Shown: positions 36,849 to 47,363 of the stretch, in pieces | How the letters are laid out: each line of letters begins with the position of its first letter | Numbering within the stretch: the first letter of the stretch is position 1 | NCBI GenBank assembly: GCA_946626535.1 | Contig: CAMOUK010000002.1 | Coordinates: 1 to 64,000 of the forward strand | DNA from: an uncultured Caryophanales bacterium | Lineage (GTDB): Bacteria > Bacillota_I > Bacilli_A > Acholeplasmatales > Anaeroplasmataceae | Length of the DNA stretch: 64,000 nucleotides | Direction of reading: 5' to 3' | Notes under the pieces: model-generated | What the model saw: only the letters and a program-made list of their open reading frames with translations | What the model was told of the DNA's origin: nothing | The model's database searches: none | Program-made: the position numbers and the translations under genes

Positions 36849-39800
36849 TTAATCTAAAACATCATTTAATTCGTCTTCAGTGATGATTGAACCTTCAGAC
36901 TCATCTTCATAGTCTTCTTCATCATCTTCTTCAGCTTCTACTTGCTTTACTTCTTCAACGTCATCTTCTTCGATTTCTTCTTCTGGTCTATGTTTACATT
37001 CGAATGATTCTTCTTGTAAAATACCAGTACCTGCAGGGATTAAGCCACCAATTGTAACATTTTCCTTAATACCTTGTAGGTAGTCAACCTTAGATTGAAT
37101 TGCTGCAGAAGTTAAAACTCTTGTAGTTTCTTGGAATGATGCAGCTGATAAGAATGAATCTGCAGCTAAGGCAGCCTTAGTAATACCTAGTAATACTGCT
37201 TTACCAACAGGTAGTTTCTTACCATTTCTTAATGAATCCTTAACTGCTTCCTTAAACTCAGCAAGTGTTACATCCTTACCAGGAAGTAAATTAGATTCAC
37301 CTTCAGTAACAACATTAATCTTTCTCATCATTTGACGAACGATGATTTCGATATGCTTATCTGAAATGTTAACTGATTGGGAACGATATACCTTTTGAAC
37401 TTCCTCAATAATATATTTTTGAGCAGCTTCTGCATTTAATACTCTTAATAACTCCTTTGGATGTAGAGAACCTCTAATTAGCTTTTGACCACGAGCAACT
37501 CTATCACCTTCAGCTACTAAGATTTCTGCAGTAGCATCAACTGTATATTCCTTCTTTTCAGTTTCATTTTTAATTGTAATTAAAACACCAGCTTTAGTGT
37601 TTTCTTTAGATACAACTTCACCATCAATTTCAGAAATTGTAGCTAAACCTTTTGGCTTACGTGCCTCGAATAATTCTTGTACACGTGGTAAACCTTGAGT
37701 GATATCGGCAGTAGATGCAACACCACCTGTGTGGAATGTACGCATTGTTAACTGAGTACCAGGCTCACCAATTGATTGAGCAGCGATTGTACCAACTGCT
37801 TCACCAACTTCAACAATCATATTTGTAGCTAGGTTTCTACCATAGCTCATCATTGAAATACCAGTTTCTGAATTACATGTTAATGCTGTTCTTAAGCAAA
37901 CTCTAGTAATTCCTGCCTTTTCAATCTTATCACCCTTTTCCTCATCGATGAATTCGTTTCTCTTAACGATAACTTCACCAGTTTCAGGATTAATAACATC
38001 CTTAGCAGCGAAACGACCGATACAACGTTCCTTTAAAGATACGACAAGCTTTCCAGCTTCATCATAGATGTTTTCATAGTACATACCCTTATCAGAGCCA
38101 TCGTCCTCTTCAGAGATAACAACGCTTTGAGATACGTCTACTAAACGACGAGTTAAGTAACCAGATTCTGCAGTCTTTAAGGCTGTATCTGTTGAACCCT
38201 TTCTTGAACCGTGTGTAGAAATGAAGAATTCAGCAACTGATAAACCTTCACGGAAGTTTGCCTTAACTGGAACTTCGATAGTTTCACCAGCTGTGTTAGC
38301 CATCAATCCTCTCATACCAGCAAGCTGAGAGAAGTTAGAACGGCTACCACGTGAACCTGAGTCAGCCATCATATAAATATGGTTGTTAGATTCCTTGAAT
38401 GCTTCCCAAACACCGTCTTCAATGTCTTTTCTTGTAGTTCTCCAAACATCCTCAACAAGTTTCTTTCTTTCCTTGTTAGTTAAAAGACCACATTCAAATT
38501 CTTCTTGAATTTCAGCAACCTTTGCATCAGCAGCGGCTACCATTTCATTTTTACCCTTATAATCTAATACATCAGCTGCAGAAATAGTGAAACCAGCGAT
38601 TGTAGAATACTTGTATCCTAAATCCTTGATTCTATCTAGCATCTTAGATGTTTCAGTTATATGTAACTTCTTAAATACAGCAGCGATAATTGCAGAAATG
38701 TTAGGCTTCTTCATTGGTTCAACTAAATCTCTAGCAATTAACTCTTCATATGTATTATTATTTCTACCCTTAGAATCTAAGAAATACTTAAGTGGTGTAG
38801 CACCATTTAAATTTTCGCTTGAATTATCATTTAAATATGGGAATTCATTAGGGATGATATTGTTGAAAATCATCTTACCCATAGTTGTAAATAGATAATT
38901 AGAAGGTAGATCTAGTGGCTTATCACCATTCATGAATCTTGTAGTTGGTAAATATGAAATATCTACGAAAATACGTGTATGAAGTGTGATATAACCATTC
39001 TTATATGCAGTATATGCTTCATCATAATCCTTGAAGAAATGACCTTCATTAGGTAATCCCTTTTCTTCTAATGTTAGATAGTAGTTACCTAAAATCATAT
39101 CTTGTGAAGGTGTAACAACTGGCTTACCATCTCTTGGGTTTAGGATGTTGTTGCAAGCAAGCATTAATAATCTTGATTCAGCTTGAGCTTCAATTGATAG
39201 AGGTACGTGAACAGCCATTTGGTCACCGTCGAAGTCGGCGTTGAATGGTGTACATACTAGTGGGTGAAGACGAATAGCCTTACCTTCAATTAAAACTGGC
39301 TCGAATGCTTGAATACCTAAACGGTGAAGAGTAGGCGCACGGTTTAATAGAACTGGATGCTCTTTAATAACTTCTTCTAGGATACCCCAAACGATATCTT
39401 CTTGGTTATCACATTGCTTAGATGCAACAGAAAGACCAACACCAGTTCTCTTCATTAATTCTCTGATAACGAAAGGCTTGAATAATGTTAAAGCCATTTC
39501 CTTTGGTAAACCGCATTGGTACATCTTTAGGTTTGGTCCAACAACGATAACTGAACGACCTGAGTAGTCAACACGCTTACCTAGTAAGTTTTGACGGAAA
39601 CGTCCTTGCTTACCTCTTAGCATATCAGATAAGCTCTTTAATGAGTGATTTCTTTCAGTAGCTGCTCTTCTACCTCTCTTTGAGTTATCAATTAAGGCAT
39701 CAACAGCTTCTTGTAACATTCTCTTTTCATTCTTGATAATTAGAGAAGGTGCATTTTGCTCATATTGCTTCTTTAAACGGTTGTTTCTGTTTAAAATACG

Positions 39801-40574
39801 ACGATATAAGTCATTTAAATCTGTAGTAGCAAATCTACCACCTTCTAGTTGAACCATTGGTCTTAAATCAGGTGGAATAACTGGAAGAATCTTTAGAATC
39901 ATCCATTCAGGTCTATTATCAGATCTTAAGAATGATTCAACAATATCTAGTCTCTTGATAGTCTTATCAAGCTTTTGTTTAGATTTTGTCTTTAATCTTC
40001 TTCTTAATTCTTTAGCTTCAGCCTCTAAATCTAAATTCTTTAATAGGATTTCGATAGCTTCAGCACCAGTTTTTGCTTCAAATTGCTTAGGATACTTATC
40101 TTGATATTCAGAATATTGTTGTTCTGATAAGATATCCTTTTCCTTTAATTCTTTAACATTACCTGGATTAATTACGATATATGAAGCTAAATATACGATT
40201 TGCTCCAAATCCTTAGCTTTAATATCAAGTAATGTAGCAAGAGGAGATGGAGTGTTTCTTAAAAACCATGCATGTACAACTGGACTAGCTAGTTGAATAT
40301 GACCCATTCTTTCTCTTCTTACTCTTGATTCAGTGATTTCAACACCGCACTTTTCACAAATTTTACCCTTATCTGTGTTTCTCTTTGATTTTCCACAAGC
40401 ACATTGATAATCCTTAGTTGGACCGAAGATTTTTTCACAGAATAAACCATCTACATCTGGTTTAAGAGTTCTATAGTTAATTGTTTCGTGCTTTGTAACC
40501 TCACCATGAGACCATGATAATATTTCCTCTGGAGAAGCTAAGCCGACTTTTAAATATTTATATTGTTTACTCAT
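36849..40574 (-). CDS. rpoC: RNA polymerase beta' subunit, second zinc site lost
   Basis: 1241 residues. First zinc site near residue 60-80 is complete (CACGKSKRN...ICEKCGVE). Active centre NADFDGDQMAVH is intact. Trigger loop/bridge region is recognisable (GEPGTQLTMRTFHTGG). The second zinc site usually has four Cys: EDDCGTD and LTC.....GVC.KCYG. Here it reads EEDDGSDKG and LTCNSETGISMMSYGRN, keeping only one Cys, so the site should not bind zinc. A long acidic tail (EEIEEDDVEEV, EEDDEEDYEDESEG) extends the C-terminus. AAGGAGG before ATG; 11 nt downstream of rpoB. Confidence 0.97.
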   Translation of the reverse strand: MSKQYKYLKVGLASPEEILSWSHGEVTKHETINYRTLKPDVDGLFCEKIFGPTKDYQCACGKSKRNTDKGKICEKCGVEITESRVRRERMGHIQLASPVVHAWFLRNTPSPLATLLDIKAKDLEQIVYLASYIVINPGNVKELKEKDILSEQQYSEYQDKYPKQFEAKTGAEAIEILLKNLDLEAEAKELRRRLKTKSKQKLDKTIKRLDIVESFLRSDNRPEWMILKILPVIPPDLRPMVQLEGGRFATTDLNDLYRRILNRNNRLKKQYEQNAPSLIIKNEKRMLQEAVDALIDNSKRGRRAATERNHSLKSLSDMLRGKQGRFRQNLLGKRVDYSGRSVIVVGPNLKMYQCGLPKEMALTLFKPFVIRELMKRTGVGLSVASKQCDNQEDIVWGILEEVIKEHPVLLNRAPTLHRLGIQAFEPVLIEGKAIRLHPLVCTPFNADFDGDQMAVHVPLSIEAQAESRLLMLACNNILNPRDGKPVVTPSQDMILGNYYLTLEEKGLPNEGHFFKDYDEAYTAYKNGYITLHTRIFVDISYLPTTRFMNGDKPLDLPSNYLFTTMGKMIFNNIIPNEFPYLNDNSSENLNGATPLKYFLDSKGRNNNTYEELIARDLVEPMKKPNISAIIAAVFKKLHITETSKMLDRIKDLGYKYSTIAGFTISAADVLDYKGKNEMVAAADAKVAEIQEEFECGLLTNKERKKLVEDVWRTTRKDIEDGVWEAFKESNNHIYMMADSGSRGSRSNFSQLAGMRGLMANTAGETIEVPVKANFREGLSVAEFFISTHGSRKGSTDTALKTAESGYLTRRLVDVSQSVVISEEDDGSDKGMYYENIYDEAGKLVVSLKERCIGRFAAKDVINPETGEVIVKRNEFIDEEKGDKIEKAGITRVCLRTALTCNSETGISMMSYGRNLATNMIVEVGEAVGTIAAQSIGEPGTQLTMRTFHTGGVASTADITQGLPRVQELFEARKPKGLATISEIDGEVVSKENTKAGVLITIKNETEKKEYTVDATAEILVAEGDRVARGQKLIRGSLHPKELLRVLNAEAAQKYIIEEVQKVYRSQSVNISDKHIEIIVRQMMRKINVVTEGESNLLPGKDVTLAEFKEAVKDSLRNGKKLPVGKAVLLGITKAALAADSFLSAASFQETTRVLTSAAIQSKVDYLQGIKENVTIGGLIPAGTGILQEESFECKHRPEEEIEEDDVEEVKQVEAEEDDEEDYEDESEGSIITEDELNDVLD

Positions 40575-40585
40575 TTTGCCCCTCC

Positions 40586-43500
40586 TTATTTATTATCCTC
40601 TTCTGGATTTTTTCTACCAGTTCCTGGTCTTACAGATGGTCTAATCTTTTGGTCAACGATTGAACGGTTAACCTCATTTTCACCATTATTATTAATTAAT
40701 TCTACATGAATACCTAAAGCTTGGAATTCACGAGTTAATACTCTAAATGATTCTGGAATTGAAGATTCTGGAATTGCTTCACCTGAAGTGATAGCATGAT
40801 AAGCTGCGTCTCTACCAACTAGGTCATCTGACTTAATTGTCATCATTTCTCTTAATGTGTGAGCTGCACCATAAGCTTGTAGAGCCCAAACTTCCATTTC
40901 ACCGAATCTTTGACCACCGTTTTGAGCCTTACCACCCATTGGTTGTTGAGTAACTAATGTATACTTACCGATGTTTCTTGCATGTAGCTTATCATCAACC
41001 ATGTGGCTTAACTTAACGAAGTACATAATACCTACAGTGATCTTATTTTCGAATGGTTCACCACTTCTACCATCATATAAAACTTCCTTACCATCTTCAG
41101 GCATTCCTGCTTCCTTCATGATAGCTTGAATATCTTCGATTGTAGCACCATCGAATACTGGAGTTGCAACCTTAACACCAAGCTTCTTAGCAGCCATACC
41201 TAAATGTAATTCTAGTACCTGACCAATGTTCATACGAGATGGAACACCTTGAGGGTTTAACATGATATCGATTGGCTTACCATCAGCACTAAATGGCATA
41301 TCTTCTACTGGAAGGATATTTGAAATAACACCCTTGTTACCATGACGACCAGCCATCTTATCTCCGACTTGGATTTTTCTCTTTTGTACGATAAAGATTC
41401 TTACAACCTCATTTACACCAGGACCTAGGTCATCACCATTAGCCTTAGATAAATGTTGAATAGATTGTACGATACCTCCGCCTCCGTGAGGAACACGAAG
41501 TGATGTATCTCTAACATCTCTAGCTTTTTCATTATAGATAGCAAATAATAATCTTTCTTCTGGAGTTGGATCTGTTTGACCTTTTGGAGTAATCTTACCA
41601 ACTAAGATATCTCCTTCCTTAACCTCAGAACCTGGAACGATAATACCATTTGCGTCTAGATTCTTCTTAGCTGCATCATTAACGTTAGGAATTTCAGTTG
41701 TGAACTCTTCAGGTCCTAGCTTTGTATCACGACATTCAACTGATTGTTCATCAATATGAAGTGAAGTATATACATCATCATAAACCATCTTTTCACTCAT
41801 GATAACGGCATCCTCGAAGTTGTAGCCTTCCCAAGTCATGAATGCGATTCTAACGTTTCTACCTAATGCTAATTCGCCATCCTTCATAGATTGACCATCA
41901 GCAATGATATCGCCCTTTTCAATAACCTCACCAGGTTTAACGATTGGACGTTGCATAACTGCAGTAGCAGAGTTAGATCTTAAGAATTGATATAAATTAT
42001 AAGTGTGCATGTAATTATTATTTTCTTTAACAATAATTCTCTTTGCATCTACATATTCAACAATACCAGATTCAGAAGCAACAAGTGCAGAACCTGAATC
42101 CTTAGCTGCTCTATATTCCATACCAGTACCAACAATTGGGCTTTCTGGATTGATAATAGGAACTGCTTGACGTTGCATGTTTGCACCCATTAGGGCACGT
42201 GTAGCATCATCGTGTTCTAGGAAAGGAACACACGCAGCTGCAACTGAAACGATTTGCTTTGGAGATACGTCCATGTATTCAACCTCTTTAGGGTCAACCA
42301 TTTCTGTTTCTCCATTACGTCTACCAATAACCTTTTCTTCGATGATATGACCTTCATTATCAAGCTTAGTAGAAGCTGAAGCAATTACCTTACCATCTTC
42401 TGCATCTGCTGATAAATAAGCTATCTCCTCAGAAACATATTTTTGACCATTCTTATCCTTTTTAACGATAAAGTATGGAGTTTCAATGAAACCAAATTCA
42501 TTAATCTTTGCATAAGTAGCTAAAGATGTGATCAAACCAATTGATGGACCTTCAGGTGTTTCAATTGGACACATACGACCATAGTGTGAATTGTGTACGT
42601 CACGAACCTCAACACCAGCACGGTCTCTAGCGATACCACCAGTACCTAACGCAGAAATTCTTCTCTTTTGAGTGATTTCAGCAAGTGGGTTAATTTGGTC
42701 CATGAATTGTGATAATTGGCTTGAGCCAAAGAATTCCTTAATTGAAGATGTTAAAGGTTTAATGTTAATAAGGTTTGTTGGAGTAGCCTTATCAACTTCA
42801 ACAGTTGACATTCTATCTTCAATATTCTTCTTTAATTTAGCGAAACCAATTCTAAATTGATTCTTTAATAATTCGCCTACTAAACGTAAACGTCTATTTC
42901 CTAAGTGGTCGATATCATCAACGTTACCAACATTGTCATATAAGTTGATGAAGTAGCTTACAGAAGCTAAAATATCAGACATTGTAATGTGTAAAGCTGT
43001 TTCTCTATTATCATTACCGATAATCTTAACCTCTTCACCAGCCTTATTAACTACATAAAGAATTTCATTATATGGGTCTTCACATAATGTATTACCTAAA
43101 TAAATCTTTTCTCTAAATGCGCTTCTAGCCTTTGATAATGTCTTAAGATTTGCTTCATCTAAAACTGAGCCAGCTTCTAAAATCTTTTGGCCAGCATTGA
43201 ATAATAATTCACCAGTTTCATCATCGAAAACATCTTCTTTAGCAACAACGTCCTTAGCTAATGTTAAGCCCTTAGCTCTTTGTAAAGCATCAAGCTTAAT
43301 ATTGTACTTATAACGTCCAACCTTTTGAAGATCGTACTTGTTATCATCGAATAATCTATCAACGATGAAGTTTCTAGCACCTTCAACGATAACCTTATCG
43401 CCTCTTAATTTGTAATAAACTTCGATAGCTGCTTCCTCAGAATTTGTAGTATTATCCTTTTCAAAGGTAGCCTTAAAATACTTGTTATTACCGAATAAAT

Positions 43501-44128
43501 CAGTAATTTGTTCATTTGTTGATAAACCATAAGATCTTAAGATAGTTGTTAGAGGAATCTTCTTAGATCTATCTAGCTTACCATACCATACGTCCTTAGA
43601 TCCTGCTTCATATTCAATCCAAGCACCACGTGTTGGAATAATTTGACCAGCAAACTTAATGTCACCAGTCTTCTTATCGATTTCTTTTGAATAATAAACA
43701 CCAGATGAACGAACAATTTGAGAAATAATAACACGCTCAGCACCATTGATAATAAATGTACCAACTGGAGTCATGTATGGGATATCACCCATAAAAATCT
43801 CATGGTCTTGAACCTCACCAGTTTGAGTGTTTTCAAGATGAACAATAGCCTTTAATGTACGACAATAGTTAATGTCTCTTAGCTTTGATTCAACAACATC
43901 AAACTTAGGTTCTTCAAAATGGTAATCAACAAAAGAAAGACTTAAATCCTTGTTGAATGATTCAATTGGAGAAATATCTTCGAATACTTCTTTTAAGCCT
44001 TGGCTAACGAACCAATCAAAAGATTTAGTTTGAATCTCAACCAATCCTGGTAAATCAACGTCAGTACGAATTTTAGAATAATTACGTCTTACAGATTTTT
44101 TACCATAATTGACCTCTTTGTAATTCAT
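40586..44128 (-). CDS. rpoB: RNA polymerase beta subunit
   Basis: 1180 residues, normal for Firmicutes. Rifampicin region: [20 protein letters not shown] then [17 protein letters not shown]. Relative to E. coli numbering, His526 is Gln, Pro535 is Thr and Ser522 is Ala, while Asp516 and Ser531 are kept. Catalytic and lineage-wide motifs are present ([52 protein letters not shown]). Forms the catalytic core with RpoC. AAAGGG lies 9 nt before the start. A 190-nt structured leader and a strong promoter precede it. The usual upstream neighbours rplJ-rplL are elsewhere in this window. Confidence 0.98.
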   Translation of the reverse strand: MNYKEVNYGKKSVRRNYSKIRTDVDLPGLVEIQTKSFDWFVSQGLKEVFEDISPIESFNKDLSLSFVDYHFEEPKFDVVESKLRDINYCRTLKAIVHLENTQTGEVQDHEIFMGDIPYMTPVGTFIINGAERVIISQIVRSSGVYYSKEIDKKTGDIKFAGQIIPTRGAWIEYEAGSKDVWYGKLDRSKKIPLTTILRSYGLSTNEQITDLFGNNKYFKATFEKDNTTNSEEAAIEVYYKLRGDKVIVEGARNFIVDRLFDDNKYDLQKVGRYKYNIKLDALQRAKGLTLAKDVVAKEDVFDDETGELLFNAGQKILEAGSVLDEANLKTLSKARSAFREKIYLGNTLCEDPYNEILYVVNKAGEEVKIIGNDNRETALHITMSDILASVSYFINLYDNVGNVDDIDHLGNRRLRLVGELLKNQFRIGFAKLKKNIEDRMSTVEVDKATPTNLINIKPLTSSIKEFFGSSQLSQFMDQINPLAEITQKRRISALGTGGIARDRAGVEVRDVHNSHYGRMCPIETPEGPSIGLITSLATYAKINEFGFIETPYFIVKKDKNGQKYVSEEIAYLSADAEDGKVIASASTKLDNEGHIIEEKVIGRRNGETEMVDPKEVEYMDVSPKQIVSVAAACVPFLEHDDATRALMGANMQRQAVPIINPESPIVGTGMEYRAAKDSGSALVASESGIVEYVDAKRIIVKENNNYMHTYNLYQFLRSNSATAVMQRPIVKPGEVIEKGDIIADGQSMKDGELALGRNVRIAFMTWEGYNFEDAVIMSEKMVYDDVYTSLHIDEQSVECRDTKLGPEEFTTEIPNVNDAAKKNLDANGIIVPGSEVKEGDILVGKITPKGQTDPTPEERLLFAIYNEKARDVRDTSLRVPHGGGGIVQSIQHLSKANGDDLGPGVNEVVRIFIVQKRKIQVGDKMAGRHGNKGVISNILPVEDMPFSADGKPIDIMLNPQGVPSRMNIGQVLELHLGMAAKKLGVKVATPVFDGATIEDIQAIMKEAGMPEDGKEVLYDGRSGEPFENKITVGIMYFVKLSHMVDDKLHARNIGKYTLVTQQPMGGKAQNGGQRFGEMEVWALQAYGAAHTLREMMTIKSDDLVGRDAAYHAITSGEAIPESSIPESFRVLTREFQALGIHVELINNNGENEVNRSIVDQKIRPSVRPGTGRKNPEEDNK

Positions 44129-44311
44129 TTACTTGTACCCTTTTTAGTATCCTTTCTATTTTTTTAAACTGTTCGAAAGAACTTCATAAGATAACTTATA
44201 AGGCTGTTTAATGCCTCTTTTTTAAGGATAACCACGATCTATATTTTAACTATAACTATTATATAGTTAGCTTCAAAAAATTAAAAATGTTGCCATAATA
44301 GGCATTTTAGT
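44129..44311 (-). other. rpoB 5' leader
   Basis: About 180 nt between promoter and rpoB. It contains a small hairpin GTTC/GAAC around a GAAA-type loop (44171-44182), the palindrome CTTATAAG, an outer pairing TTAAAC/GTTTAA and an AT-rich inverted repeat AACTAT/ATAGTT. No terminator or known regulatory RNA is recognised. No coding frame is evident. Confidence 0.4.
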
Positions 44312-44340
44312 ATTATACTACCGTAGTTTTCAAATTTCAA
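44312..44340 (-). promoter_or_regulatory. Promoter of rpoB-rpoC
   Basis: TTGAAA (44335-44340) and TATAAT (44312-44317) with a 17-nt spacer, about 180 nt before rpoB. Confidence 0.75.
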
Positions 44341-44395
44341 CAATTTTTTCAAATTAAAATTGCAAAAATGTAAAAAATTAATGTTTTAATTCTAA

Positions 44396-44425
44396 CAAAA
44401 AAAATGTACTATTTTTAGTACATTT
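44396..44425 (-). terminator. Terminator of propeller HD-GYP gene
   Basis: AAATGTACT / AGTACATTT stem with 6-nt loop and U7 tail on the minus strand. Confidence 0.8.
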
Positions 44426-44450
44426 TTAAGTATTATTACTATATATATTA

Positions 44451-47294
44451 TTAAGCACCCTCACGAAGCTCATCAGTTTTTATCAATTCTACAACTACTT
44501 TTGCCATGTTAGGATCAAATTGGCTACCTGCACATTTTTCAAATTCATCGATGATTTTTTCCTTTGGATAAGGGTCCTTATAAGTACGCTTTGTAGCCAT
44601 CGCATCATAACAATCCGCACAACAAATTATTCTTGCGATTAAAGGAATTTCTTCCCCCTTTAAGCCCTCTGGATAGCCACTTCCATCCCATCTTTCATGG
44701 TGATATTTTGCACCCTCAACGATATTTGGAATAGTTGAAATATCCTTTAAAATTTTAGCGCCCTTAGTAGTATGGCTCTTCATTTGAGCATATTCTTCAT
44801 CAGTTAGCTTACCAGGTTTATTTAATATCGCATCAGGAATACCTATCTTACCAATATCATGAAGTAAGGCAGTATAATATAGGTTTTCTAGCTCATCACC
44901 TTCCATACCTAGCTTTTTGGCAATAATTCTTGAGAAATGACCAACTCTAATAGAGTGACCATTAGTATATGTATCCTTAACGTCGATAGTTCTAGCTATT
45001 GCCTCAATTGATTCAATAGTAATACCCTTTAATTCTGCTTCTCTTTTTTTAGCCTTAACAGCTTTATTATGAATTAATAGATAGTTTAATAATCCAAATA
45101 ATGCTAAACTAAGTAATACGATAATTACCCAGAACCAAGCTTGTTCATGGACAGCCTTTTGTTTATTAATAGTTAATAAAATTGTATTATTACTAATAGT
45201 TCCATCAAAATCCTTTGAATAGATAGTTAAAGTATATTTTCCACCCTTTAAGTTAGTATAGTCAATCTTAAATGAATCAGTAGAGCCTATAGCCTGATAA
45301 TCATTATCGACACCATCAAGCTTATAATAAATATTATAATGTTGATTAGTTGAATAGCTTAATACAGCTACACTAACAGATATTCTTTTCGCATTTGGCT
45401 TAATATTAATCTCATTTCCAGTAAATACTTGATCATCAACAACAATAGAATCTATAGCTATTTTTCTTTTAATATTTTCAGCCTTTCCTCTAGCTAAATC
45501 ATATACAAAAACACCACTTGATGTCGCAAAATAATAACAATTATTATCCTTATCATAATAGCCACTAGAATTACCTACAAGGCTACTCTTTAAGCCATTA
45601 TTATTATCAAGAACTATATAATTAGAATTCTTATCAAAGATATTATCAAAAATATATACATTAGTATCTGTTCCTACAATATATCTATTATCAATATATT
45701 CTAGCTCAACAATAGAACCAATTAAGGTATTGTTAATTAAGCTAATCTCTCCATCTTTATAAAAATATAAGAAATTGTTATCGTTGAATAATAAACCACC
45801 ATTAACATATAAGCATTTAAGTGGTGAACTATATTTATCAGATATAAGCATTGGGTGGCCTAATTCAAGATTTATTGTGGCAAATCCTGACTTTTCTAAT
45901 GCTAAATATACTGTATCATTTGCATAATAGATATATAGAACTCTCTTATCTAGCTTTTTAGTATAATAATTTGTTCCATCAAATCTAGTAATACCATAAT
46001 TTGTTCCAATTAAAAGATAATCTTCAGCTACAGTAACGCATCTTATATTTTTAGCCTTACTATCATCATATTCGCCTTGTTCTATCAAATTAGAAGAAGC
46101 AATGTTATTAATATTTGTTCCATCATATTCTAATAAATCATAATCGTTAGAGTCGTAGGTTGCGATATATAATTTATTCTTATATACCTCTAGATCTCTA
46201 ATTCTTACATCATTTAACATATTAGTTAGCTCATTATTAATTGTAAGATTATTTTCTTCATCGATAACATCTAAGCCCTCAGATGTCGCAATATATGTTA
46301 ATCCATTATACTTTATAATGGCATTTACACTACTAGCATCTAAATTATGCTCAAAATAGTAATCAAATAATTCATTTGTTGTAATCTTTGAAACACCAAA
46401 TAAACTAGAGGCAATCCAAATATTACCTTCATAATCTACAATGATTCTTTGTAGTGATTCTTTAACCTCTAATTTATCAACCTTTTTAGCCTTAGTATCA
46501 CCATAACTAACAAATAAGCCTTTATCTGTTGCGATATAAAGTGAACCATTAGAAGATAAAATATCATTTACGCATTGCTCACCATCAAGCTCAATTCTTT
46601 TAACTACAGCACCTCGATTATCAATGACAACAACGCCACCACTTCTTTCACCTAAATATAGTAATGTACCATCAAAATAAATACTTTTTATATTAGTTTC
46701 GCCATAATAGATTGAATCTGGACTTAAATTACCATAAACCTTATCAAGTGATGTTACATAAAAATACTGATCATCACTAATAGGAGCGACCTTTGTAATA
46801 TCTCCTTTACCACCAGAATTTAGTGAAAGCTTATCAGTTGAAAATGAATATAAGAATACGCCTGTATCACTTGCGATAAAGGCTATATCACCATATACCT
46901 TAATATCGTTAATAGCAATTTTATCTGTTAGGGTTTCAGAAAGTGATTTTATCTTTCCATTATCATATCTAACAAATAAGCCACTTTGAGTTCCAATAAC
47001 TAAACTATTACCGTAGGCAGCTAATGCTGTAATACCTGTAATGTTGTAATCATTATAGGCTGTAATAGTAGTAAATGATTTTGCATCATATCTAGTTAAA
47101 CCAGCATATTGGCCAATCCAAATATAGCCATCTGCAGTTTGACAAATAGTATTTGCCTTACCAGTTAGTAAGCCATTATTAGAGTTATAATTTGTCTCAG
47201 TTTTATCTGATAAATATTCATTTGCGAAAACGTTAGGGGATAGTAAAAAAATAAGCAACAAAATCATATTTAAAAATAGTAGTTTTCTTTTCAT
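44451..47294 (-). CDS. Membrane sensor: beta-propeller, Y_Y_Y domain, HD-GYP phosphodiesterase
   Basis: 947 residues from ATG 47294 (MKRKLLFLNM), preferred because GGGG is 8 nt upstream; a GTG at 47303 is in frame. Signal peptide/first helix, then ~600 residues of extracellular two-component-regulator propeller blades (GYIWIGQYAGLTRYD, NIWIASSLFGVSKI, NLLTNMLNDVRIRDL-like). A Y_Y_Y domain follows (SYSTNQHYNIYYKLDGVD), a membrane helix (WFWVIIVLLSLALFGLLNYL), and a C-terminal HD-GYP with LLHDIGKIGIP, KSHTTKGAKIL and YHHERWDGSGYPEG, all catalytic positions intact. It should convert an outside signal, possibly a glycan, into c-di-GMP breakdown. Propellers of this type usually sit on histidine kinases, so the HD-GYP output is a variant layout. 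Confidence 0.92.
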   Translation of the reverse strand: MKRKLLFLNMILLLIFLLSPNVFANEYLSDKTETNYNSNNGLLTGKANTICQTADGYIWIGQYAGLTRYDAKSFTTITAYNDYNITGITALAAYGNSLVIGTQSGLFVRYDNGKIKSLSETLTDKIAINDIKVYGDIAFIASDTGVFLYSFSTDKLSLNSGGKGDITKVAPISDDQYFYVTSLDKVYGNLSPDSIYYGETNIKSIYFDGTLLYLGERSGGVVVIDNRGAVVKRIELDGEQCVNDILSSNGSLYIATDKGLFVSYGDTKAKKVDKLEVKESLQRIIVDYEGNIWIASSLFGVSKITTNELFDYYFEHNLDASSVNAIIKYNGLTYIATSEGLDVIDEENNLTINNELTNMLNDVRIRDLEVYKNKLYIATYDSNDYDLLEYDGTNINNIASSNLIEQGEYDDSKAKNIRCVTVAEDYLLIGTNYGITRFDGTNYYTKKLDKRVLYIYYANDTVYLALEKSGFATINLELGHPMLISDKYSSPLKCLYVNGGLLFNDNNFLYFYKDGEISLINNTLIGSIVELEYIDNRYIVGTDTNVYIFDNIFDKNSNYIVLDNNNGLKSSLVGNSSGYYDKDNNCYYFATSSGVFVYDLARGKAENIKRKIAIDSIVVDDQVFTGNEINIKPNAKRISVSVAVLSYSTNQHYNIYYKLDGVDNDYQAIGSTDSFKIDYTNLKGGKYTLTIYSKDFDGTISNNTILLTINKQKAVHEQAWFWVIIVLLSLALFGLLNYLLIHNKAVKAKKREAELKGITIESIEAIARTIDVKDTYTNGHSIRVGHFSRIIAKKLGMEGDELENLYYTALLHDIGKIGIPDAILNKPGKLTDEEYAQMKSHTTKGAKILKDISTIPNIVEGAKYHHERWDGSGYPEGLKGEEIPLIARIICCADCYDAMATKRTYKDPYPKEKIIDEFEKCAGSQFDPNMAKVVVELIKTDELREGA

Positions 47295-47330
47295 ACCTGC
47301 CACCCCATTCTTATAACTAGATTATACACT

Positions 47331-47363
47331 AAAAAAATAAAAGAGCCAATGAATATTGACTCT
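47331..47363 (-). terminator. Terminator of ecf-truA operon
   Basis: AGAGUCAAU / AUUGGCUCU hairpin in minus-strand RNA (one G-U pair), overlapping the truA stop and followed by a U-rich tract. Confidence 0.7.

Noticed and set aside
44129..44311. Attenuator in the rpoB leader
   Set aside because: Hairpins are short and not followed by a U-tract on the transcribed strand.
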